A stretch of 64,000 nucleotides of DNA, taken from contig NZ_VRYZ01000008.1 of the NCBI RefSeq assembly GCF_008064635.1, positions 124,001-188,000 on the forward strand, read 5' to 3'. Below are positions 1-6,810 of this stretch, piece by piece. The stretch's first letter is position 1; every line of letters starts with the position of its first letter. Both the position numbers and the translations under genes were made by a program. The DNA is from Parahaliea aestuarii (lineage in GTDB: Bacteria; Pseudomonadota; Gammaproteobacteria; Pseudomonadales; Halieaceae). A model generated the notes under the pieces. It ran no database searches and had not been told where the DNA came from. It saw nothing but the letters and a program-made list of their open reading frames with translations.

Positions 1-122
1 GGCATGGCGGCGGCCGTTCCACTGAACAGCATTGCCAGCCCGAGCCCGAGGCCCTTAACAGCAGTGCCAAGCCCCTTAGAGCTGCCATCCTGCCGGTCGT
101 TTTTGCGCGATAACAATTTCAT
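1..122 (-). CDS. Exported protein, 5' end only
   Basis: Only about the first 40 codons lie in the window. The reading begins MKLLSRKNDR and runs into a hydrophobic stretch (GLGLGLAMLFSG) followed by TAAAM, which looks like a signal peptide with a cleavage site near AAA. A good Shine-Dalgarno (GGAGGA on the minus strand, at 130-135) sits 7-8 bases before the ATG, so the start is well supported. It is transcribed away from the PEP-CTERM gene, and the roughly 460 bp between the two starts hold a CRP-like site. The function cannot be told from this fragment. Confidence 0.6.
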   Translation of the reverse strand, partial: MKLLSRKNDRQDGSSKGLGTAVKGLGLGLAMLFSGTAAAM

Positions 123-385
123 CTCTTTATCCTCCACCTGGTAATCAGGTGCTGTCCAAACCGTTCATTCCGTGATCAGTCAACAACCATCATTGGGTGA
201 TCGCTGCTTGCCCCTGCATGGGTGCAAACACGATGCCAAAAGCCAAAAATGGCGGATTCTCAACAGCTTAAAAATTGATCAATTGATTGTTTCAGGCCGG
301 CTGTAAAGGCAGCTGACAGCCCGGGCGGGCATTCGCCAGCCGCCTGGTACCGGCGGGAGCCGGGGTGACCACCATGACGAAAAAG

Positions 386-401
386 TGTGACGCAGATCAC
401 T
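386..401. promoter_or_regulatory. CRP/Vfr-type operator in divergent intergenic region
   Basis: TGTGA-N6-TCACT lies within AAAGTGTGACGCAGATCACT, which matches the CRP consensus TGTGA-N6-TCACA at all but the last core base and keeps the A-rich left flank. It is 198 bp upstream of the PEP-CTERM start and 264 bp from the start of the divergent gene, so it could serve either one. Binding is inferred from sequence only. Confidence 0.5.
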
Positions 402-583
402 GTCGACTGGCTTTACAACACTGGTCGAAGAGCAACGAATCATCACTAGCTAATTTTTATTCTTCAATAATTTCAATGGCTTGCTAGTTCTGGCACGAAG
501 CCTGCTAAATCAGGGGTGAACAAGCCGGCTTCGTAAATTCGGGGCTCTTATCCAGAAACAGAATTTCCCATGGGGGACTCACA

Positions 584-1207
584 ATGAAAAAGCTGCTCCA
601 ACAACTGACCCTTGCCGCTGGCGTAATCTTTGGTGCGTCGGCCAATGCTGCAATTATTGAAGTCGTAGATGTCGTAGGACCTGCGAACATGTTTGATAGC
701 AATGGCCTCCAAAACAATCTTGTTTCTGGGCTAGCATCTGGCAGGGGTTACAACACCGTAAACTTCACTCACGATCTGACAGATAACCCCGAATTTCCCT
801 TCGAAGATGTTATCAGCGGTATGATCTCCATTGCGCTCTATGACGATCAGGTGAGCTATTGCCTACCCTTCGTTGGTTGCTACAACGGTGACGACCTGGC
901 TTTGGAAGTAGCCCTGATTGTCGTTGCGGGTTTTGATTTTGAGACAGGAAATATCAATTTTGGAACTGGTGGAGGATTTAATGCGGGACTCGGCACACAA
1001 GCGTTGACTGATGCCGAAGCCGGATCCGTAGCTGTGAATATCTCGCCATTGGTTGGTTTGGGGGCAACTGATTTTTATGTGGGGCTTTCAACGCTTACCC
1101 TCCAAGTTGAATCCAACCCGGTTCCAGTACCCACCACACTGGCCCTCTTCGGCCTCGGCCTCCTCGGCCTGGGCGCCGTTCGCAAGCGCAAGCAAGCGAC
1201 CGCCTGA
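584..1207 (+). CDS. PEP-CTERM sorting domain protein
   Basis: This is a 207-residue secreted protein. Residues 1-22 are a signal peptide (MKKLLQQLTL...ASANA). The C-terminus (about residues 178-207) has the tripartite PEP-CTERM layout: a Pro-rich VPVPTT, a hydrophobic helix (LALFGLGLLGLG) and a basic tail (RKRK). Proteins of this class are cut and anchored or released by exosortase/EpsH and are often part of an extracellular matrix. The usual PEP tripeptide is PVP-T here, a variant. The middle region is acidic and Gly/Asn-rich, with no domain I recognise. Two Cys near residues 87 and 92 could form a disulfide. The gene looks less GC-rich than its neighbours. A GGGGGA Shine-Dalgarno precedes the ATG. 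No exosortase gene is in the window. Confidence 0.85.
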   Translation: MKKLLQQLTLAAGVIFGASANAAIIEVVDVVGPANMFDSNGLQNNLVSGLASGRGYNTVNFTHDLTDNPEFPFEDVISGMISIALYDDQVSYCLPFVGCYNGDDLALEVALIVVAGFDFETGNINFGTGGGFNAGLGTQALTDAEAGSVAVNISPLVGLGATDFYVGLSTLTLQVESNPVPVPTTLALFGLGLLGLGAVRKRKQATA

Positions 1208-1287
1208 AACTCGATAATTCGCCAGCGGGCACCTCGCCCGCCCGGCGAAGCGAACGGCAAATAGAGCGCCCGCTGTATTTGCCCACC

Positions 1288-1317
1288 AAACCCCGGAGCA
1301 TCGCGCCCCGGGGTTTT
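1288..1317 (+). terminator. Rho-independent terminator after PEP-CTERM gene
   Basis: A perfect 9-bp stem (AAACCCCGG at 1288-1296 with CCGGGGTTT at 1308-1316) has an 11-nt loop and runs into a short T tract (TTTT). It lies 80 bp past the stop codon. Confidence 0.7.
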
Positions 1318-1945
1318 CACTTTATAGCGCCGTCAAAAACAACCTCGGGGCATTTTGCTCTGCCAGGTCGGTCAGCCCGGGCTATCTGCACGTCACACCA
1401 CATTTTTCTATCAACACAGACACACTACCCAAAGCCAGGCCATCAGACTGCACTCCATCGCCACCTTCCTCAAAAACTAACAAACGCACGCTAATAAACG
1501 CCTTTATATACACTCCCCTATTCCATCCACGGGGCGGCTAATAACCACTACCAAGCTGTTATTCCCGGCCAACATGAAGGCCCGTGCCTTTGCGCCCAAT
1601 CAGTCTCTAAATACATCGGCACAATAGCAGGGGCTTGCCTATGCTTCCCCACGGTAGCGCGCCCCACTGCGTACCCGAACTCTTCTGACTCTACTATTGC
1701 AGTGTTTCGCGCCAATCCTGACCGGGCTCACCAGGACGGCAAGCCCGGCCGGGCGTACAACCCGACCGCGTCGGGCATGGTTTCAATCTGGGCTGTCTGA
1801 GGAGGGAGGGCATATAACGTTGACAGAATACGAGTGGTATCCACGCCTCTCGCGTTACATAGATAGAGGCGACAAAAAAACACAGGTGTGAATCGCCGGA
1901 CATTGCTTTCTCCGGATAGAACAATCCCAAATGGAGAACAAACCC
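1318..1945 (+). other. Long non-coding leader region before the amyloid-like operon
   Basis: About 630 bp hold no convincing gene. The visible parts are a purine-rich GAGGAGGGAGGG around 1799-1810, an isolated TTGACA at 1820-1825 without a good -10 at 16-18 bp, and a possible 23-codon frame from a TTG at 1820 to the stop at 1891. This region must hold the promoter of the six-gene operon and is long enough for a structured 5' leader, but I cannot place a promoter with confidence. Confidence 0.5.
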
Positions 1946-2821
1946 ATGAGATACCTACTGTTAACAACGCTGGCAGCGGGGCTTAGCCTGCCGCTGATCG
2001 CCAGCGCCAACCCCACCAACACGGCCGATACCGCCGACACCCAGACGGCCACGGCTTCTTCCACCGCGGACAGCGCGGGCGCTTCGGCGAACGAGCTATC
2101 CACGGCCCTCACCGTCACTGGCGCCGGCAATGGCAACGACCTGAGCAACAACGCCAACAACGCCGTCACCGACTCCCAGAATACCGATGCCAGCTACAAC
2201 GACTCGGGCAACCTGGGGCTGGCCGTTGACAACGCGGGCAATACCGACAACAGCGCCACCGATTCCAATAACTTTGGCCTCGGTGTTACCGATTCCTTCA
2301 ACGTCGATTCCAGCAACAACGACTCCGGCAACCTGGTGTCCAACTTCGACGGCGAATGGAATACCAACAACAGCACTAACGGCAGCGAAAACCTGACGGT
2401 GGGCCTGGATAACATTGGCAACACCAATGCCAGCACCAACGACAGCTTCAACGCCACCTCCACCACCGATCTCAGCAGCGAGTACAACGCCAGCACCAAC
2501 GACAGCCTGAACAGCACCTACGGGCTGGACAATGTCGGCAATACCACGGTGGGCGTCACTGATTCCGGCAACACCACCACCACCGACTCCGGCAACACGA
2601 TGATCAATATCGATGCCATCGTCAGTGTGGCGACCCTGTCCGGCACGGTGAGCAACAACAGCCTGCCAATGAGCCCGGGATCAAGCTACACCTCCAGCAA
2701 CACCATTTCGGAGGGTTCCCTGAGCGATGTGGCCGGCATTACCCTGGTTGGCCAGAACGGCGGCGCGAACAGCCTGATACAGCAGAACGTATCGGTGCAG
2801 TCCACGTTGAACCTGAACTAG
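1946..2821 (+). CDS. Repeat-rich secreted protein, putative functional-amyloid subunit 1
   Basis: This is a 291-residue exported protein. The start is taken at the ATG at 1946 (MRYLLLTTLAAG, signal peptide ending ASA-NP) because GGAG lies about 10 bases upstream; an in-frame ATG at 1931 has no ribosome site. After an N-terminal acidic Thr/Ala region comes a block where [NT]-[DG]-S-x-N recurs seven times at exactly 20-residue intervals (residues 85, 105, 125, 145, 165, 185, 205). The C-terminus has a curlin/Fap-like GQNGGANSLIQQNVSVQS. The mature part contains no Lys, Arg, His or Cys. A 20-residue period suits a beta-solenoid or amyloid fold in which each repeat forms one rung. It is the first gene of an operon with a FapD-like peptidase and a FapF-like porin, hence the amyloid proposal; the protein may instead be a non-amyloid adhesin. 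Confidence 0.7.
   Translation: MRYLLLTTLAAGLSLPLIASANPTNTADTADTQTATASSTADSAGASANELSTALTVTGAGNGNDLSNNANNAVTDSQNTDASYNDSGNLGLAVDNAGNTDNSATDSNNFGLGVTDSFNVDSSNNDSGNLVSNFDGEWNTNNSTNGSENLTVGLDNIGNTNASTNDSFNATSTTDLSSEYNASTNDSLNSTYGLDNVGNTTVGVTDSGNTTTTDSGNTMINIDAIVSVATLSGTVSNNSLPMSPGSSYTSSNTISEGSLSDVAGITLVGQNGGANSLIQQNVSVQSTLNLN
2180..2596 (+). repeat. 60-bp coding tandem repeats (seven 20-residue units)
   Basis: The encoded pentapeptides NDSGN, TDSNN, NDSGN, NGSEN, NDSFN, NDSLN and TDSGN are spaced exactly 20 codons apart. The DNA copies have diverged, so selection appears to act on the protein period and not on recent DNA duplication. Confidence 0.8.
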
Positions 2822-2845
2822 GGTGAGCACCCAAGGAGAACTGTC

Positions 2846-3748
2846 ATGAAACGCACACCGCTATTTTGCGCACTGGTTCTGGCAACAACGGCTGGCGTGG
2901 CCTGGGGCAACCCCACCAATACAGCCACGACGTCGGCTGTTTCGCAGGATGCCGCCGCCACCTCGGACGCCATGAACAGTGGCGCCTCCGCGAACGAGGA
3001 TTCCTTCGCGGCCACCATTACCGATACGCTCAACGACAACAATCTCAGTGACAACTCGGACAATTCCCAGTCCGGTTCCTTCAACCTCAACGAGAGCAGC
3101 AATAATTCCGAAAACGTCGACGCCACTTTCAGCAACGTGTTGAACACCAACAATGCGCAGATGAATTCCGGCAATGTCGACGCGGATCTGTCCGGTGTCG
3201 GCAACTGGAATAACAGCAACAACAATTCCTTCAACGCCGATGTTACAGCCACCACCCTGGAAAACGAGGACAACAGCTACAACGACTCCGGCAATGCCGA
3301 TATCACCGCCTCCAATATGCTCAATACGGACGAGTCGGTGAACAACAGCGGCAATGTGAACGTCAGTCTGAATGCCTCGGAAATGGTCGATGAAAGCATT
3401 AACAACAGTGGCAATACCGACGTCACCGTGACCAATGCCTTCAACTCGGATACCGAGGTGACCAATTCCGGCAACGTCGACACCACCAACTCCGGCAACC
3501 TGAACATCGATGCAGCGGTCGCCCTGAACCTGGCGGATCTTGAAGCCACGGTCAGCGACAACAGTGTCATGATGGGTGCACCGGAAGGCGGGTCAATGAT
3601 TGACTCCGCCAATGGTATCGCAGCCTCCGGCATTGGCCTGTCCGGTATCACCGGCATCGCCCAGAACGGCGTGGCCAACAGCCAGATCCAGCAGAACGTC
3701 AGTGTGCAGTCCGAGCTCAATCTCGGCGGTGGTGGCGGCTCGCTCTAG
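2846..3748 (+). CDS. Repeat-rich secreted protein, putative functional-amyloid subunit 2
   Basis: This 300-residue paralog of the preceding gene starts 24 bp downstream with an AAGGAG ribosome site. The signal peptide (MKRTPLFCALVLATTAGVAWG) is followed by NPTNTA, nearly the same mature N-terminus as its neighbour. The repeat block has [NMT]-[ND]-S-x-N seven times at exact 20-residue spacing (residues 86, 106, 126, 146, 166, 186, 206), often as NNSGN. The C-terminus repeats the NGVANSQIQQNVSVQS motif and ends in a Gly run and SL. The mature chain has no Lys, Arg, His or Cys. Family knowledge: Fap and curli operons also encode a major and a minor repeat subunit. Which of the two is major here cannot be told. 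Confidence 0.7.
   Translation: MKRTPLFCALVLATTAGVAWGNPTNTATTSAVSQDAAATSDAMNSGASANEDSFAATITDTLNDNNLSDNSDNSQSGSFNLNESSNNSENVDATFSNVLNTNNAQMNSGNVDADLSGVGNWNNSNNNSFNADVTATTLENEDNSYNDSGNADITASNMLNTDESVNNSGNVNVSLNASEMVDESINNSGNTDVTVTNAFNSDTEVTNSGNVDTTNSGNLNIDAAVALNLADLEATVSDNSVMMGAPEGGSMIDSANGIAASGIGLSGITGIAQNGVANSQIQQNVSVQSELNLGGGGGSL
3083..3499 (+). repeat. 60-bp coding tandem repeats in second subunit
   Basis: NNSEN, MNSGN, NNSFN, NDSGN, NNSGN, NNSGN and TNSGN lie at a strict 20-codon period. The copy number and period are the same as in the upstream paralog. Confidence 0.8.
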
Positions 3749-3793
3749 CGCCACTGTTGTGTAAACACTGTTATTACTTGCTGATCCACTCTC

Positions 3794-3815
3794 GGCGTCC
3801 GGCTTCGCCGGCCGC
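3794..3815 (+). promoter_or_regulatory. Intercistronic hairpin after the repeat-protein genes
   Basis: CCGGC-TTC-GCCGG (3799-3811) can be extended by GGC/GCC outside. It has no T tract and lies in the 99-bp gap between the two subunit genes and the assembly genes. Such a hairpin could protect the upstream mRNA or lower read-through so that subunits exceed machinery; this is inferred from position. Confidence 0.35.
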
Positions 3816-3847
3816 CAGAGGGGTGCCCACGAGGCAAGGAGATCGCG

Positions 3848-4219
3848 ATGCCAGCAAGGACTTTGGCGGCGCGCATGGCGTGCGCCGCAGCGACACTGTA
3901 CGCCGCAACCGCAGTGAGTGCCGAACCGCCGCTTTCCGCCAGCCTGGCGCCAGGGCTGCAACCCGTGGACAGCGCCGAGCTCGACCTGCAGCGGGGCCGA
4001 GAGGGCCTGAATGTCGATGACATGGTAGTGCTGCTGGGTGAGGTACGGGCCGACGCCCATATCAGCGACAATGTACTCACGTCGCAGCAGACCGGCGCCA
4101 ATCTGGTGGAAGCCGGTGCCTTCGGAAATGCCTCCGGACTGGTTTTCTCGGTGCAGAATTCCGGCAACCATGTGGTGATCCAGAACACCACGCTGATCAA
4201 CGTCAACATGCAACCGTGA
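3848..4219 (+). CDS. Small secreted accessory protein of amyloid-like operon
   Basis: A 123-residue protein with an AAGGAG site before the ATG and a signal peptide of about 25 residues (MPARTLAARMACAAATLYAATAVSA). The mature part has ISDNV...QTGANLVEAGAFGNASG and ends with QNSGNHVVIQNTTLINVN. That tail resembles the end of the second small protein of this operon (ALDNQHIENLTLINLDI) and is loosely like the QN-rich tails of the repeat proteins. Its stop codon overlaps the next start (GTGA), suggesting translational coupling. It may be a minor subunit, nucleator or chaperone comparable in role to FapA or FapE. I do not recognise the family precisely. Confidence 0.6.
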   Translation: MPARTLAARMACAAATLYAATAVSAEPPLSASLAPGLQPVDSAELDLQRGREGLNVDDMVVLLGEVRADAHISDNVLTSQQTGANLVEAGAFGNASGLVFSVQNSGNHVVIQNTTLINVNMQP

Positions 4220-4938
4220 GAACAAACGCCGGCCAGCGGGCTGCAACCTGGCCCTGGCGCCTGCTGGCGACACTGTTCTCTGTGACCTGGCCTGCGCTGG
4301 CCGCGGCCGGCAGCGTCAACCTGCCGGGCGCTGGCGGCATGGTGCTGAATGTGCCCGTTACCAGCTTTCAGGAGCAAAAGTTTGCCCGGGTCGTACCCCA
4401 GGCCTTTGATTTCAGTTGCGGCTCTGCCGCCGTGGCCACACTGCTGACCTTCCACTTCGAGCAGCCGGTCACCGAACACGCCATTTTCGTCGACATGTAC
4501 GAAAGCGGTGATAAGGAACTGATCCGGGCCAAGGGCTTTTCGCTGCTGGACATGAAACGCTATCTGGAGCGCCAGGGCTACCGTGCGGACGGCTTCCGCG
4601 TGTCGCTGGACAAATTACAGGAGGTCGGCGTGCCGGCCATCGCGCTGATCGACACCAGTGGCTATTCCCATTTCGTGGTGCTGAAAGCCATCGACAGCGA
4701 ATACGTCGTGATTGGCGACTCGGCACTCGGCATGCGCGCCATGCCCAGGACGGAGTTTGAAGGTATGTGGAACGGCATCGCCTTTCTCATTCACAACCGC
4801 GCGGATGTGGCCAGGCGCAACTTCAACCAGGAGGAGGACTGGGCCTACCTGCTGTTGCCGCCAACGCACAAGGCGCTGTCGCGGCGCACGCTGGCCGAAT
4901 TCACGCTCAGTCTTCCGACCCGCAGTCATGATTACTGA
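4216..4938 (+). CDS. Periplasmic C39-family peptidase-like protein (FapD-like)
   Basis: A 240-residue protein that begins at a GTG inside the stop of the preceding gene. An N-terminal hydrophobic segment (residues 15-33) looks like a signal peptide. From about residue 55 there is a C39 domain: VVPQAFDFSCGSAAVATLL holds the oxyanion Gln and the nucleophile Cys, SHFVVLKAI the catalytic His, and VIGDSALG the Asp, so the triad is complete. Free-standing C39 proteins without an ABC transporter occur in Fap operons, where FapD is thought to act in the periplasm on subunits. The context here (repeat proteins upstream, barrel downstream) matches that role. The substrate and cleavage site are unknown. 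The last 11 bp overlap the next gene. Confidence 0.8.
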   Translation: MRTNAGQRAATWPWRLLATLFSVTWPALAAAGSVNLPGAGGMVLNVPVTSFQEQKFARVVPQAFDFSCGSAAVATLLTFHFEQPVTEHAIFVDMYESGDKELIRAKGFSLLDMKRYLERQGYRADGFRVSLDKLQEVGVPAIALIDTSGYSHFVVLKAIDSEYVVIGDSALGMRAMPRTEFEGMWNGIAFLIHNRADVARRNFNQEEDWAYLLLPPTHKALSRRTLAEFTLSLPTRSHDY

Positions 4939-5476
4939 TGTGCGCAGGCTGATTCTGTTCTGTTGCTGCCTGGTCGCCACAGGGGGCGTGGCGGCGTCGG
5001 GCGAAGACGGCCCCGCCCTGCCGGACTACGTGCACTACGCGGCCCAGGAGGCCCGCTTTGGCAGCGCCCTCGATAGCGGGCAACTGGGCGAACTGCGGGG
5101 CGGGTTCACCACCAGCGATGGCCTGCAGTTCGCCTTCAGCATGGAGCAGGTCACCCACCTCAACGGCGAGGCGCTGTCACAGGTCAGTGTCGTCATGCCC
5201 GTTTTCGGCCTGGCGGGAAATACCGCCACCATGGTGCGCGGTGCCGATGCACTCTCCCAGGCCAGTGCCGCCGGCAGCTTCAGCTTGAGCGGACTGCCGG
5301 GCGCCTCGCCTGCGGCGGGACTCGGCCTGCCCATGCTCATCCAGAACGCCCTTGACAACCAGCACATCGAGAACTTGACTCTAATCAATCTGGATATTTT
5401 CGGCACGGATACGCTGCGGGGCGGCATGATTCACCAGCTGGTTGAAACCACGTCCATCCAGTCACTCAGGCCCTAG
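4928..5476 (+). CDS. Second small secreted protein of amyloid-like operon
   Basis: A 182-residue exported protein. The start is placed at the ATG inside the end of the peptidase gene, giving MITDVRRLILFCCCLVATGGVAA, a good signal peptide. The mature part has LGELRGGFTTSDGLQFAFSMEQVTHLNG, a Ser/Ala/Gly-rich middle, and near the end MLIQNALDNQHIENLTLINLDI, similar to the tail of the small protein two genes upstream. The LRGGF...DGL..AFS..Q...LNG pattern is common in hypothetical proteins next to C39 peptidases and repeat proteins. A role as an extra minor subunit or secretion partner is likely, but no function is established from sequence. Confidence 0.65.
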   Translation: MITDVRRLILFCCCLVATGGVAASGEDGPALPDYVHYAAQEARFGSALDSGQLGELRGGFTTSDGLQFAFSMEQVTHLNGEALSQVSVVMPVFGLAGNTATMVRGADALSQASAAGSFSLSGLPGASPAAGLGLPMLIQNALDNQHIENLTLINLDIFGTDTLRGGMIHQLVETTSIQSLRP

Positions 5477-5590
5477 CGCCCCCCCTCTTCCATGCGTACC
5501 TGTACCGGCGGTTTGATCCCGGCACACCATCTGTCGCCCGGACGGCTGCCTGAACTGTAAGCCCTGACAATAACAAGCGGAAACCGGCTT

Positions 5591-6673
5591 ATGACAGACA
5601 AGCGACTGCAATACCGCACGTTTCACGCTGCTATTGGCCTCGCCCTGGCCACCACCCTGATTACCGCCACGGCGCCGGCGGGCGCGCAGGACGCCCCGCC
5701 GGAGCAGCCGGTCGGCGAAGCGCCCGAAGAAAGCCCCCAGGCGCCCCAGGTGGTGTTCAGTGACCGCGGTGTGCGCGGCCTGCTGACCCCCGCCGGCACC
5801 ACCGTCATCGAGCCCTCGTTCGCCTATACCCACTCCTCCTCCACCGCCGTGGCCATCGAGGGCTTTACCATTCTTCCGGCGCTGGTAGTGGGGCTGATCA
5901 ACGTCGCCCAGGTGCAGCGGGATTCCTACATCGCCGCGGTATCGGCACGCCACGGCATTGGCGGGCGCTGGGAAGCCGAAATCTACCTGCCCTACGTGTA
6001 CCGGGACGAGGCCACCCGGCAGCGGGATATTCTTGACGGCTCCTCCGCCGACTTCATTTCCGACACCGAGGGCCACGGTATTGGCGATGTCGAGGCGTCC
6101 CTGCGCTACCAGATCAATAGTGGCGCCGGCGGCGGCCCGGTGTTCATCGCCAACCTGCGCGCCAAGAGCGATACCGGCGAAGGCCCCTTCGATGTCGAAC
6201 GCGGCACCATTTTCAGCGACGACGGTGTGCGGCTGACCGATGTCTTCCAGGAGCAACCCACCGGCTCCGGCTTCTGGGGTGTACAGCCCAGTGTCACCGC
6301 CATCTACACCACCGCACCGGCGGTGCTCTACGGCAGCCTGAGCTACTTCTGGAATATCGAGCGGGACGTGGGTGGGGAAACCGGGAAAGTGGACCCCGGC
6401 GACGCCGTGGGGCTGAGCATGGGCATCGGCTTCGCGATCAACCAGCGCACCTCATTCAGCCTGGGCTATGAGCACAACACGGTGTTCAAGACCCGGGTCG
6501 AGAACGACAACGGCCTGGATGCCTTGTTTGAGCGCATCCAGGTGGGTTCCTTCTTGCTCGGTGTGTCGATGGCGACTTCCAGCAAGCGCAGCTGGAACCT
6601 GTCACTGGCGGTCGGGGCCACCGACGCGGCCGCCGATGTGCAGCTCACCCTGCGCGTCCCCACCAACCTCTAG
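5591..6673 (+). CDS. Outer-membrane beta-barrel transporter (FapF-like)
   Basis: A 360-residue protein. The signal peptide (to about residue 33, ATAPAGAQ) is followed by a short Pro/Glu-rich linker. Then comes VRGLLTPAGTTVIEPSFAYTHSSS and FTILPALVVGLINVAQVQRD, which match the start of the FapF barrel domain as I know it. The rest alternates amphipathic strands and acidic loops to the C-terminus. FapF is the trimeric porin that exports amyloid subunits in Pseudomonas. There it carries an N-terminal periplasmic coiled coil; here only about 40 residues separate signal and barrel, so that plug region appears missing. It is the last gene of the operon, 114 bp after the previous stop. Assignment to the wider phenol-degradation-MetA-type barrel family is the alternative. 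Confidence 0.7.
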   Translation: MTDKRLQYRTFHAAIGLALATTLITATAPAGAQDAPPEQPVGEAPEESPQAPQVVFSDRGVRGLLTPAGTTVIEPSFAYTHSSSTAVAIEGFTILPALVVGLINVAQVQRDSYIAAVSARHGIGGRWEAEIYLPYVYRDEATRQRDILDGSSADFISDTEGHGIGDVEASLRYQINSGAGGGPVFIANLRAKSDTGEGPFDVERGTIFSDDGVRLTDVFQEQPTGSGFWGVQPSVTAIYTTAPAVLYGSLSYFWNIERDVGGETGKVDPGDAVGLSMGIGFAINQRTSFSLGYEHNTVFKTRVENDNGLDALFERIQVGSFLLGVSMATSSKRSWNLSLAVGATDAAADVQLTLRVPTNL

Positions 6674-6810
6674 GCCACTGGACAGGTGCTGTCTTAGCCC
6701 AATACCGACCAACATGTTGAACCCGCGAGTCACAGGTTACCGCTTCCTGTAGGTTAGTCCTCCGCCCCGCTGGGCTATAGTGCGGCCTCCAACCCCAAGC
6801 GGAGACTGCC

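Noticed and set aside
1625-1645. Possible sigma-54 promoter (GG-N10-GC)
   Set aside because: Only the GG and GC pairs fit; the rest of the consensus is absent.
1820-1891. Short upstream frame from a TTG codon as a leader peptide
   Set aside because: The spacing to the purine-rich site is too long and there is no codon or motif support.
2180-3499. Regular 60-bp repeats as a CRISPR array
   Set aside because: The repeats are in frame within two genes, the period is at protein level and there are no identical repeats with unique spacers.
6468-6752. Frame running off the end of the barrel gene
   Set aside because: Arg/Cys/Pro-rich shadow translation, mostly overlapping the barrel gene in another frame.
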